Below the pieces are notes generated by a model, which was not told where the DNA came from, made no database searches, and saw only the letters and a program-made list of their open reading frames with translations. 64,000 nucleotides of DNA from Centroberyx gerrardi (taxonomy: Eukaryota; Chordata; Actinopteri; Beryciformes; Berycidae). Both the position numbers and the translations under genes were made by a program. Positions 1 through 11,900 of this stretch are shown here, piece after piece. Location: contig NC_135997.1 of NCBI RefSeq assembly GCF_048128805.1, forward strand, positions 3,234,685 through 3,298,684, written 5' to 3'. The first letter of the stretch is position 1. Each line of letters starts with the position of its first letter.

Positions 1-60
1 GAGACGCTGCATGTATTTACTTCTTTCCTCGCAGCATGCTGTGTATGTGTGTGTATGCAG

Positions 61-70
61 TGTGTGTGTG

Positions 71-140
<70 letters not shown>
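61..140. repeat. (TG)n microsatellite in the last CART intron
   Basis: About 40 TG units with one early CG interruption. The tract ends roughly 85 bp before the CART acceptor at 226. Confidence 0.97.
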
Positions 141-144
<4 letters not shown>

Positions 145-226
145 GTGTGCATGTGACGCTCAGGTGTCGCTCAGGTGTGTGGGGTTAGTGCAGGTGATAA
201 TAAAAGCTCTCCTCGCTCTCCCTCAG

Positions 227-334
227 TGTGATGTCGGGGAGCAGTGCGCGGTGAGGAAAGGCGCTCGGATCGGCAAGATGTGCGACTGTCCCCGGGGAGC
301 TTTCTGTAACTTCTTCCTGCTCAAATGCTTATGA
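227..334 (+). CDS. cart (cartpt family): CART neuropeptide, last coding exon (partial gene)
   Basis: This is the terminal coding exon of a cocaine- and amphetamine-regulated transcript (CART) peptide, a secreted hypothalamic neuropeptide that acts on feeding and stress. It encodes 35 residues beginning [17 protein letters not shown] and ending FLLKCL, then TGA. All six cysteines of the mature peptide's three disulfides are present. The exon is in phase 0 and follows a clear acceptor (ctctccctcag) at 226. In the family the last exon starts at this same cysteine, so the signal peptide and propeptide exons must lie upstream of the window. Compared with mammalian CART the middle differs slightly ([14 protein letters not shown]). 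Teleosts carry several CART paralogues; which one this is cannot be told from one exon. The next gene downstream is on the opposite strand, so this is the last feature of its transcription unit. Confidence 0.95.
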   Translation, partial: CDVGEQCAVRKGARIGKMCDCPRGAFCNFFLLKCL

Positions 335-855
335 GCTGCAGCTGATCTGAATGTAATGTACGGGTTCCGATATGAAACGCTGGTACACGATTCCTATGTA
401 ATATATATATAACAGTCAATATTTTTTATGATACAGCTAAACGGCAGGATGCATTTTGAATGACTGCCCACCCTTACGAAAAAGAACTGTAGTAATCCTA
501 TGATATATTTTAGAAGGATACTATACAAATATCACAGGAAAACTATAGGAATATTATAGTAATAGCATATAAGATAATAAAGTACCATATGGTTCCTATA
601 AACTCATTGAGTGCCACATACACACTATCAGTCTGTAGGAATATTATAGGAATGTAATAGAGATACCATAAAGTAGAATAACGTCACTATTGGCTGCCAC
701 AGACACAATGTAAGTCTCTACAGCAATATTATGGGAATATTATAGTGATTTTTCATTTGGGCAAATCCAAAAAATGTCTTTTGAACTTGAAATAATTTGT
801 TTCAAATGAATGTTTGTGTATGACTCATAAATAAACTGTGTCACATCTTGTTTTG
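335..855 (+). other. Probable 3' UTR of the CART gene with poly(A) signal
   Basis: Non-coding sequence follows the CART stop codon. A canonical AATAAA occurs at 830-835, so cleavage is expected near 845-860. A dispersed repeat (about 474-763) lies inside this UTR, so part of the transcript would be transposon-derived. Extent is inferred from the signal only. Confidence 0.55.
474..763 (+). repeat. Dispersed AT-rich repeat, family O, copy 1
   Basis: About 290 bp rich in the motif GGAATATTATAG. Related copies lie near 40610-40858 (+), 62445-62675 (+) and 63603-63835 (-). The ends are loosely inverted (CCCTTACGAAAAA at the left; TTTTTCATTTGGGC at the right), which suggests a non-autonomous DNA transposon. 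No coding capacity. Confidence 0.6.
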
Positions 856-882
856 TAAAGCAGTGGAGTGGCCGCATTTCTT

Positions 883-886
<4 letters not shown>

Positions 887-938
<52 letters not shown>
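887..938. repeat. (AC)n microsatellite
   Basis: Uninterrupted AC repeat of about 26 units, just beyond the expected end of the CART transcript. Confidence 0.97.
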
Positions 939-942
<4 letters not shown>

Positions 943-2133
943 AAATAATATCCAAATATATTCCTCAAGCATAAATCCACACGTTTCATACAGGCCAGCG
1001 CATTTTGAATGGGTTATATAACACAAATGTTTCACTATTGATTTGAGCCTTTATTACAATTATCTCAGAGAGCTGAATCGATATTTCCAAACATGAACAA
1101 TGGCACAATCAAGACTCTGTTGTGTGTGACGTCACGCCTCCTGTGGCCAGGCTGCTCCATTGACAAAAAAAATAAGGAGCTTTCTGCTGCACGACAAAAC
1201 GCATCTAACTCCATTGTGGTGGAAATAGTTCTGAACCAGAAAACGCTGCCAAATATCTCAGTAAAACTGTGACTGTGCCCACAAACTGATTCTCCCATTC
1301 ACTGTCAATGGAGCAGCTCCAGGCTTTTCTCCGTGACATCATGTACACTGGAGTAACCCATACATACTGCATTTGAATTTAGGTGTATACTGTTTTTGAA
1401 TTCAGATTTAGTCACCTTAATTGGATGATAAGAAAATCTTTGATTACAAAAGCCTTTAATAGATATACAAACTTCCCTGCACTGTAAAAAAGCTCATGGT
1501 GCAATTTAGTGAAACCAACTCATCTTTAATCTTTAGCTCAGCATATCTAGATGTTTGTCAGGTTCAACTTGCTAGTTATCGGTTTCATAATTTATAATCA
1601 TGACGTCATGACTATTTGACTTCAAAATCTGAGTTGAAGGAGTTGAACATCCTCCAAACACAAACCCATAACCCATGATGAAAATGAATATCCAGTTCAA
1701 CCCCAGCCTCCGAAACTCTAAAATCTTTAGAAATAAACTTGAGTCATTTTCTGTTAGAAATAACAAGCTGCTCATTAGTGCAGCTTGAGCTGTTTACTTC
1801 CTGGCATAGAGCAAAACCATTTTGTGCCAAATGAACAACTGACACTGAAAAACCCTTTATTAGTGAAAGATAAATTACACTTGAATGCATTTCATCAGTT
1901 ATTGGATTCAGCTAATAAACCCTTGTCAACATGACCAGACATTTGCAATTTAACTAGACATTTGCTTAAGTTCCCTCAGTGACTTTTACAACTAACGATC
2001 TTCTACTTAACTCTTTACTGTTGTTTTAGTCAACTCGCAATTTCAAGGCAGCAAGGAAACTTGTGTTTTTAAGTTGAGGAGCCTTCATATTTTTTGCAGC
2101 GCGAGAAGCGTCATCATATTCCACATCACCATG

Positions 2134-2166
2134 CTCTCTCTCTCTCTCTCTCTCTCTCCCTCTCTC

Positions 2167-2212
<46 letters not shown>

Positions 2213-2272
2213 CATCCTTATTCCCTGTTACCTGCCAACAGTCATCAATAATGCAGAGGAGACAAGTACAAA

Positions 2273-2342
<70 letters not shown>
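2134..2342. repeat. Compound microsatellite (CT)n then (TG)n
   Basis: A CT-rich tract (about 2134-2208, with CCC interruptions) and a pure TG tract (about 2274-2342) are separated by some 65 bp of unique sequence. Both produce spurious dipeptide reading frames and are not coding. Confidence 0.97.
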
Positions 2343-2345
<3 letters not shown>

Positions 2346-2985
2346 AATTCCCATTTGAGCAGTCAGCATGGACCTGAAGCAGTAAAGACAACTGGGCAGA
2401 TTTTCATTTGCACTGTCAATCAAACAGACTGCACACCTTCCTGTCTGCCCTGAAATGTTTCACCTGTTAACATTAATATTTAACCCACAGGCAGAGGGAC
2501 ACTGTCAGCCTGTACGGACACACAGTGACACCTCTAGCATTACCACTACTCATATCATTTGTTAATGTATGCACAGAGATTCTGACATTATCTCAGACAA
2601 TCAAGTTGAACACTGTATTACCTCTTAAATCATTAAAGGAAGGATCAATTATTAAGAATGCATCGTTTACCCATCCAAGGAAAATGAAGTTTCCAATATT
2701 TAGACAAAAGTGACGAGTGAAGAAAGGATCAATTTGCAGTTCTTTGAAAATGTTTTGACTGTCAAAGTGCAGGAAAGCTTCTTTTTTTTTTTGCATTTCT
2801 GAGATCGAGACAGTAATAATTTAAACATCCATTCGTTATTGATTCCTATGGGAATTACTTCCACTACTGATAGAGAATGTAAGTGCATGAGCTTTTCTCA
2901 AAACACTGCAACAGTTCCAAGATAACTATAAACTTTAATGTTTTTGGCAAGAAATTTCATAGCATTTGTTCATCTGGAAAAATGT

Positions 2986-2986
2986 T

Positions 2987-3017
<31 letters not shown>

Positions 3018-3231
3018 TTGCGGTGCTGGGAGTGATAAAATGACAAAGCAATAAAGAATAACAGAGAATGAGGCGTTGAGACAGATAGTGAGATGGATGG
3101 AGTTGGAGACAAGATGAAAAATGATGCAGACTGAAATAAATATAATAACACACAGTACAATACATCAATACAAGACAGTGCTTAAGGCTGTAAACTGGAT
3201 TTGTAGGTTACATACATGTTTCTTCTTGGCT

Positions 3232-3267
<36 letters not shown>

Positions 3268-3439
3268 TATATACATGTAAACCTTAAATAATGTGATAAG
3301 TGTTGTTGACAAAGCATATTTTTTTCTGTTTATGATGTCATGATTGCAGTTCTTGGAAGAGGTAAAATATATAAAAAGTTTAAAAGAAAGTCCAGTCTGC
3401 TGCGTGGATCCTCCAGTCCAGCAGAGGGCAGCTTCAGTC

Positions 3440-3475
<36 letters not shown>

Positions 3476-3478
3476 CAC
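2986..3478. repeat. Three further dinucleotide tracts
   Basis: CT then TG at 2986-3016, GT at 3236-3264 and AC at 3440-3478. The rest of 2350-5300 shows no exon-like open frame and no recognisable gene. Confidence 0.9.
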
Positions 3479-5315
3479 AGTCATTCTGTTACAGTACCAG
3501 ACAACCTGCCATCCTACATGGCTCATGATGACATACAAACACTGCTGCCCTCTAGTGGTGAGAACTGAGTTTCTCAACGTCTGACAGGTTGCAGCCTGTC
3601 TGCCTGGTTAAAACAAGAAGACATGACAACCAATTTAACCACAGTCAGTAAAGTGAATCATACTGTGAGCTCAGTGGATATCTGGCCAGTGAGACACAGT
3701 GTTTGTTTTGGAGGTCAGGTGAATTTCCATCTTCTTCTCAGTCAAGTTGTGAAATTACACAATCAGTGTGAGGGTGAAGTGCAGACTTTAATTTGGAGTT
3801 TTCAGGCTGCCACAACAAAATAGTCAAACAGCCGCTTGCTGGTGAATTACCACAAACTTATTCACTAACTAAAAAGCTCCACCTCAGACCAAAACTTAGG
3901 AAGCAGTTTACTGCACCGCAACCTAGGACTCAGCCACAGTATGCATCATATTGTCCAGTCAGTGCCTGTGCTCAAACAGACTGCCTCTGCTAATGAAGCG
4001 ACAAATGTCAAAAAACATGTGAAATCATGTGAATGCAGTCCAGTCAGCTGTGTCGATGAGGCTGAAGAGAGCCTGCTGATACGCACAATACCTCAGGGTC
4101 AGAGGCAGCAGGGGGTTTAGACATGGACGTCAGTCAAATCACTGAGTTTCTAAAGACTTGATCTGGTCCTGCTGACACCTATTCACCATGAGCAATGAGC
4201 AACTGAGTCACCCAGCTGCATTTTGACTTGCCAACTTCCACTAATGAGCAGCAATCTGTGACATTATGATGAATCGATGATAATAGGTAACATGTATATT
4301 TCAAATATTCTTATGTTGTTGTATACCTGCCAGATAAACCCAGTATGGAGCTCCTTTTTGTCATTAATAGCCATTAGTAACAATTTTCTTATGCATTTTT
4401 AGTTTCTTTTCTCTTTCCTTTTGTGTTTGATTTACATTTGACGCTTATGATTTATTAAAAAACGAGGAGATATTATATTATGGTCAATCAGCCTGACATA
4501 AATAATGTACAGGCATAAATGAAATGTGACAATAAATAAAAAGTATATATAAAAAAAGTAAAATAATTTTCATCTCCAAGGCTGCAAGAAATCTTGTACA
4601 GATATCAGATACTATTTTTCTTTCAGCAGGTAGAAGGAAAAAAAATACCACTAATAATAAATAAAAAAATAAACATCCCTTGGTTAAATTATGTTTATTT
4701 AAAAAAATATATAGAAACAGGACCACTGATGTAAACATACAGTAATATGGAACAGTGTGGATAGTCACACTTCAATGCAATAGTTTTCATTCAATCCAGA
4801 TTGGAAAAAATACACACCACAGCAGCATTTTTCCCCTCAATAACATCATAACTATACACATTATATTTATGAAACGTGTTCAAACAAATAATCTAAATTA
4901 GGACACCTCAATATTTTCAACATAGTGTGGGACTCAGTGGTTTTTAATCAGTGAAGTTAAATAATAAAATAAACAAAACAGTAGCTTTTAGTACTTCTGT
5001 GTGTGACGGCTAATTGGCTATGTATTCAAGAAGAACACAAAAGTTGAAATCTGTAAAATATACCTCCACTTCACTCAACTATAGAATTAAACTCAAAGAG
5101 CGCAGTGGGGAGTTTCAAGCATCAGCAGACGGCTCCTCTGAATGAGTCACAAGGCTAATTATTAGTTGCATTACTTCTGATGGATGGCAGGGTAGAACCT
5201 CAGTGTGTGGCCAATTTCTTTCCATTGGTTAGTCGATTACAACAGCCTGATCTGTTCACAATTTTACCAAGAACAGGACTTACAGAGCTCTCATCAAACT
5301 ACATGTATGTCAGAC

Positions 5316-5900
5316 TTAGGGTGCATTCACACCCGGCGTGTTTGGAGCGGTTTATTCGAACTCCGGAGTGTTTCCCCCTTTAGTTCGGTTTGTTTGGTGA
5401 GAAAGATGCCATTTCAACTCTGGTGGCACCAAATAACGGCACAGAGAGTCTCAGTCCTCTTAACAAAAGAACTGCGGTGCGGTTTGTTAGGAGTAAGAAC
5501 GTAATCTGAACCAACGACAGGAAACGACCCCAAAACGCAAGGGATTATGGGTATAAGGAAACGGATGTTGACATCAGATAGCGAGGAGTTACTCATGCTT
5601 GGAAAACCTGGCATAACAAAAACAATGAAAATTACCAAAAAGAGCGCAGACAAGTCCATCATGCTTTGCTAAGTTACACGGACTGGAATCAGATTTGTTT
5701 CGACTCCCCTTCCGCCGAAATCTCCAAGGATGACAGGTCACCAAAACTCTGTCCAATAAACAAGGTACTTGTGAGTCATGTGACTTTTGTTTCCAAGCCC
5801 TAGTTAGCTTGTAATAGAGCAGTGTGAACCTAAACAAACCAAAATCGAACAAAGTGAACTTTTCAACTCTGGTTCAGACCAAAGAAAACAAACAACTATT
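5316..5900. repeat. Probable DNA-transposon remnant
   Basis: The left end (GGGTGCATTCACACC near 5318) resembles termini of fish inverted-repeat elements. A matching stretch containing GTGTGAACC occurs at the right near 5822. The interior has no gene-like frame. A matching terminal inverted repeat and target duplication could not be fixed, so boundaries are approximate. Confidence 0.4.
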
Positions 5901-6171
5901 GTGATAACCTGGCCACAAAACACTGTTAAGACCGGTCTGACCACAACACGGTGCAGTTTGGATACCATACTACCCAGAATATGAGACATTGGGCAAAACA
6001 GAACAGTGCACTGCAGGAATTCTAATGCAGCAGAGTAATACAAATCATGTTATGATGTCCATTTGACGGTCTGGTCCCCACACAGCCATGGATCCCTTCA
6101 GTAGCTCCAGTAAATAAATGCCACTCGTCGATGCCCCAGCAGGCACACTGCGGTTTGTTTGCTTGGTCTTC

Positions 6172-8043
6172 CTATGACGAACCGTCTTCCAGCGGCTCTG
6201 GCTGGAAGGGGTAGCTGAGTGCGGGAGGAAACCCCTGGCTCCTGGGCTGATCATCCAACAAGATCACATCCTCCACATCCTTCCCTCTGTACCGCCGTCT
6301 GCAGATCTTCACTGTCACTTTGCGCCCCTGAAAGGCTTTCAGGGCTTCTTTGGAGGCCATGGCTCTGGCGGCGGCCTCGTCTCGCCCGTACCCCGTCCCC
6401 ATGTAGACAGTCTGACAGCGCAGCTCACACACGTGGCCTTCCTTCTGCGTGCGGCCTGCAGGCAAGTCTGGAATGTCCTTCAGCGGCACAAACACGCAGC
6501 TCAGGCTCTGTTTGCAGGACTCCACGCAGCTACGCAGGATCTCAAAGTGGTCCAGGTTGGGACCGAAGCCGCCGGCCGACACCAACTTCCAGGCCACGGC
6601 CTTGTAGAGGCGGTTGAAGAAGGGCTGGTGCTCGGCAGGAGCCTGCGGCGGGGGTCCGAACTTCACCAGCCGCCCTGCCGTCCTCCCGGCGGACCGACCC
6701 TCCGCCTCATTAGGCCCAGATTTGCCTCTTTTCACACAGCTGTCAGCCTCGCTCCCTGGAAATGAAAACACAACAGGCAGTACAGTGAGGGATTCCACAC
6801 AGCAACACCTTTTAATGAGGAAGCAGATTGCAGGCTCAGGTGTGGGTGTGGAGAAGACAGCCTGTATGTAATTAGACTGAAACCACACTGTAACAGAAAA
6901 GAGCACTGAAGCGTCACCCAGACGGTGGACGACAATCAGGACAGGTCCAACAATCTACAGTAAGTTTCTGGGGATGATGAGAGTCCTACCCACCATCTAA
7001 CTGAATCATAACCTGTGAGCAATCATACCTCTATTAAAAGCTTTTCAAGTTCAACAAGATTTACTTATAGTGTGTTTGAATTGGTCAAAATCAGAAAAAA
7101 AACAGCAAAGTTTTTACTTTGTGTCAGTTTTCTACTGGTATAATTACATGTCCCATGGCTAAATGTCAAACAGACCATACTTCAGTAATAAAGCAAAGTT
7201 ACTACTATGTATATTTGTCATATTCATAGTCAGTGATAAATTCTTTGTATGCGCTTTGTTTAGTATTAAAACAGTATTTGGCTTTTTCAAACAAACTAAA
7301 ATGAAAAAATCATGGTCTTGCAAACATTTTCAGAGGTATGGAGGAATGTTAATAAAACTAGCCAATCACCTCTGGCAATGCAGTATCCCCTAATTATTTC
7401 CTGTCGTCTGACATTCCTATATGTGAAGCCTCAGGGTTAACCTGAAAAACAGAACGCCTCTCAGGCAGACCAGGGGGCAACGCCTCTCAGGCAGACCAGG
7501 GATTGGTGCCCACCTGAAATCTACTTGGTCAGCACCCCCACTCCCCTTTTTAAATGAAATGAAAATGTGCATTACCAGCTGTGGCACTCCTCTTTCCTTT
7601 AGCCATGATTTCATCCCTTGTCATTCGAACTGGAGCATCATGGACGACTATTCCTTCGCCCATCTCCTTGATCTTGTCCATTACAGCCTGTGGATACCTA
7701 AAGGATGAACAGAACAGAGAAACAAGAGTCCTTATCTGTGTGCCTTGATCTTTGGTTGCCAAGGTTTATCAGTCTGCTCTGTCAACATACTGTACCTGCA
7801 GCCGAGGAAAATGTGATTGGCCCAGACCATGGAGAGAGACAACAGCCTGTCCAGACTGTTGCTGGGGATTCCTCGCTCAATAGTGGGGAAAGCCTCCATG
7901 TTCCTCAGGATGAACTCCCTTCTGGCAACCCACTGCTTGTTGGTCTCACAGTGCCCCCTAAAGGTGTCCACCCACTGGGCCAGCTCAGGGTTCTGGTCCA
8001 GGTACTCTGACACACTGTCTTCTCCGCTCCTCTCCTCCGCCAT
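6172..8043 (-). CDS. cdkn2aip: CDKN2A-interacting protein (CARF), three coding exons
   Basis: Coding exons (minus strand): 8043-7796, 7697-7576, 6755-6172. Together they are 954 nt, 317 aa, with phases that join exactly. Residues about 1-105 form the XRN2-binding (XTBD) domain: EYLDQNPELAQWVDTF, the tryptophan of KQWVARREF, and WANHIFLGCRYPQAVMDKI. The last exon carries the conserved C-terminal module with a double-stranded-RNA-binding-like fold, starting at QPFFNRLYKAVAWKLV and containing FVPLKDI, CELRCQTVYMGTGYG and KICRRRYRGKDVEDVILLD. The family acts in the nucleus: it binds the 5'-3' exonuclease XRN2 and, in mammals, ARF, p53 and MDM2. The start at 8043 (MAEERSG) was chosen because it begins the XTBD; an upstream in-frame ATG at 8088 would add 15 unlike residues. 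The human protein is 580 aa because of a long serine-rich linker; here only about 30 residues join the two domains. It is divergent from tubgcp4. Confidence 0.95.
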
Positions 8044-8943
8044 CACTGCCATAAAAACACGTCGCATGACACAGCTTAGTAAATCCACAGCTGTTCAGTT
8101 GTTTAAGTGGCAGCCATTGTAAGGGTAATAACCATAAAGTTTTGCTTAGCTTGAGTTCGGCTAACTAGGCCTTACATCAAGTCTGTAGAAGAGACATACA
8201 GCTTTAAAACTACTCATCAGCATGTTTAAATCTCATCACAGCTGCAACGGCGGTGTTTTATTGCTATTTTTCCTGGCATTAGTTAGCTAATGTTTTGCAG
8301 CGTACCGTTGGCCAGCTGACTTTAGCAAGTAAGCCAAGCTAGTAACAGCTAGCCAGAAACATTAGAAGCCAAGCTGGGGAGAATTTTAACATGCTAGCAA
8401 GCTTAGTAATGATATTAAGTAAAGTGTTATCAATGGGTATATTAGCTATCGATAACCACAATTTAAACTTGTAACTACGAGATACTAACCTTTACAAGCT
8501 CTCTCCGTTGCGAGATGTATCTGGCTGGCTACATGACCGAATGATGACGGAAGGCTGAAGCTTCCTTGGTTGGGATCCGTTGAACTACACTTCCCACAAA
8601 CACAATGTTAGAGATTGTTGCCACTGACTATCGTTACTTTTGTTTGCGTCGTTACCTCGCAAGAGTCGTTTTGTGCCCGGAAGCAATGAATTGGCAGTTG
8701 GCTGCCTTCTTTATCTAGCGATACAAAACCTAATAATATATATATGTACACACAGGCAGGATAAACAGCATGGAATGTCAAATAGAAACGAGAGACGACA
8801 CGGCCGTTGGTGGCTTGTCCCATAATGCTTTGCGGACAGACGTAAACGAACTGCGACAGCGCCATCGACAGTTTGTTTTGGTGGATGAATGACAAGAGCC
8901 CTACACTAAATTATTAGTTTTCATTCATCTGAGGTGAAATAAG
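8044..8943. promoter_or_regulatory. Bidirectional promoter between cdkn2aip and tubgcp4
   Basis: The two start codons are 900 bp apart, head to head. Two matches to the ZNF143/THAP11 (Staf/SBS) consensus are visible: ACTACACTTCCCA at 8584-8596 and TCCCATAATGCTTTGCG at 8818-8834. A possible minus-strand 5' splice site (AAAG followed by GTTAGTATC, near 8488) suggests a non-coding first exon of cdkn2aip around 8490-8560. The stretch 8100-8480 holds neither exon nor repeat that I can recognise. Motif matches are seen; promoter function is inferred from the geometry. Confidence 0.65.
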
Positions 8944-11900
8944 ATGATTCACGAGCTGTTGTTGGCATTAAGTGGATATCCTGGGACGATTTTCACATGG
9001 AACAAACGAACAGGTTTGCAGGTAAAACTAAAGACAGTGCAGTTCTCTGACAGAATAACGTTTCTAATCTAGGTTAGCTCTGTTCCCACTTAATGCGTTT
9101 GCGCGTTCATTCATTATTTTTTTTATCATAACATGCAAAACATAGTAGGGTTATTATAATCATAACATATCGAAATCATAAAATAAGTTAATGGTATTGC
9201 TTCTGCTGCCATTATAGCCAAGTTGTTAGCTATTTGTGCCAGCTTTACTGTGCATGATGTATGCATCTTTTATCAGACTCAGAGCACGCTTGTTAATCCT
9301 ACCAGTCCATAGATTTAAGGCAGAGTAAATATAGGGTGTTGGCTGGTACATTAACAGTAAGCCATTTGTGTCAGAAGTACATAGTGGTTTTATTGACATG
9401 AAACACTTTGCTTCCCCCTCAGGTGTCCCAGGACCTTCCCTTCCTTCACCCCAGTGAGACCAGTGTCCTCAACCGCCTCTGTAAACTGGGATCAGATTAC
9501 ATTCGCTTTACAGAGTTCATAGAGCAACATACTGCCCATGTCCATCAACAGGTGAGAAAACTCCCCACGTGCTCCTGCAAAACATTTGGACAGATTTGGC
9601 TTACTGTGTTTCAAATCAAAAAATGTGTTTTCAGGATGATTGTTTGCCTAGACCAGTGGTTCTCAACGTGGGGTCCGGGGACCACCAGGGGTCCTTGAGG
9701 GGGTTCCAGGGGGTCCCCAGCAAACTGATGAATTGTTAAACTTCACCATTATTTCATTTATAAGAAGTTAACACAGTTAGAGAATGTAGCAGAATGACTG
9801 TTCGGATCATAGTTTCTCTGTTATCTCTCTACCTACAATACAGACAGTCATGGAGTTCTGGACAAAATCACATCTGACAGTAAAAATATTCTCAGATTTG
9901 GGTCCGAGAGACAAAATCTCATCAAATGGGGGTCTGTGGCTCTAATGTGGACTAAATGAGGGTCCTTGAGGTTGAGAATCACTGGCCTAGACAATGCACA
10001 TTAGTAAGGAAAAAAGGGAAATGAATAAGGTTAAAAAAAAAGTTTCTATGACTTCTTCAATTTGGAAGGATTTAGGCATCAGTCATTGTTAGGGAGTATA
10101 TTTCAAATAAACAAATAGAATGAAAAGTTCTGTCCATGGCCTCTTCTCTAGGAACATCACACAAATCAGCCCAACCAGGCTGGACTCAATGGGATTTACC
10201 TGCGGGCTTTCTGCACTGGGCTGGACTCCATGCTGCAGCCCTACAGACAGGCTCTACTGGACCTTGAACAAGAGGTATGAAGGATGACACAGACAGATGT
10301 GTCGTGTTTTCACAGCATGTACAGTTAGGCATATCAGTGTAAGGTATTGCATTCTCTCAATCAATATGTGTGTTCTGTATTTCAGTTCCTTGGAGATCCA
10401 CATCTGTCAATATCCCATGTGAATTATGTGCTTGATCAGGTAAAGCATTAATGAAATTCCTGAGCAGATAATGTTTTAGTGTCATTAGTGAGATTATTTT
10501 TTTGTTGAAGTTGTACTACAGACCTTCAGAGTGGAAAATCTTTCCTACAGGTGAATCATACCTGTTTGCCTCACAAACATAATTTTTCTCTGTTTAGTTC
10601 CAGCTGCTCTTTCCCTCTGTGATGGTGGTGGTGGAGACAATAAAGTCACAGAAGGTAAGGATCGCTTAAAGGAGTAGTTCACCCCAAAATGAAAGTTCAG
10701 TCATTATCTCCTCACCCCCCATGTTAGTCGAAACGTCATTGAAGTTGGTAGGAATACCAAACACACACCAAGTTAGCCCCCGTAGTTCCATCTCAGCTTT
10801 CTAACAAACTACTGAACTTAACGGGGCCATCTTTTTACAGCCCCAAAAAATTCATAAAACGTCCATCAAATTTCTCCCAACGGCTTGTGCATCATAGTCA
10901 ACGTGTTTTGTAGCCAAACAATTGCACTGTGTGTCCGAAACTCCAATATTTACCTCTTTATTTCCTATATTTTCTGACAATGCTCAATCATGTGCTCTGG
11001 TGGAAGACTCATTGTCAAGACGTGTTGTCGATAATGAGGTATATACTGGACTTTTGGAACCACAATGCAGTTGTGTGGCTACAAAACACTTGGATGCTGC
11101 AAGAGCTGTTTGAAGAAATTTGATGGACATTTTCTGCTTTTTTGGAGTAAAAAGATTGCCCTGTTAACTTCAATAGTTTGTTAGAAGACTGATACGGAGC
11201 TACAGGAGCTAACTCGCTGTGTGTGTTTTGTGGTCACACTAACTTCAATGGAGTTTCAACTAACATGGGGGGTGAGCAGATAATGAGTGGATTTTCAAAA
11301 CAAAAATTTTTTGAAACATGCAAAGGCTCTTTCCCTCATTTGCCTCTTCCATGGAAACGATGATTAACCCGGAGCACCAGCTGGGTAACAGCAGCTGACA
11401 GAAACATGGCCGTCTGCTCCTTGTCTTCTCCGTTTGCTTTAGATCCATGGCTGTCAGATCCTGGAGACGGTGTACAAACACAGCTGTGGAGGGCTTCCCC
11501 CCGTCCGCATGGCTCTGGAGAAGTAAGTCACCTCACTGTGGGGTAAAAAAAAAAAAAAATCCAAATTCTAGAGTTGCGTTTACGTAATTTATTTATTTAT
11601 TTTTTCGCCGTACCCAATGCAGGATTCTTGCGGTGTGCCATGGTGTGATGTACAAGCAGCTGGCGGCCTGGATGCTGCATGGCTTGCTGCTGGACCAGAG
11701 CGAGGAGTTCTTCGTGAAGCAGGGTCCCAGCGCAGGAGGGGCCGCCGCCAACCAGGAGGAGGAGGAGGAGGACCTGGGCATCGGGGGGCTGAGCGGGAAG
11801 CAGCTCAGAGAACTGCAGGACCTGGTGAGGGAAACACACACATCCGGCATCAGACAAGATCTCAATACTTCTCTGTGATTCTTACGCACCGCTGTGTCGT

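Noticed and set aside
61-334. Long open frames through TG/CA/CT microsatellites (also 841-1035, 2074-2453, 55903-56430, 59754-60128)
   Set aside because: They encode only alternating dipeptides from simple repeats; no conserved residues outside true exons.
6219-6871. Plus-strand frames of up to 132 aa across 6.2-6.9 kb
   Set aside because: Antisense shadows of the GC-rich last exon of cdkn2aip.
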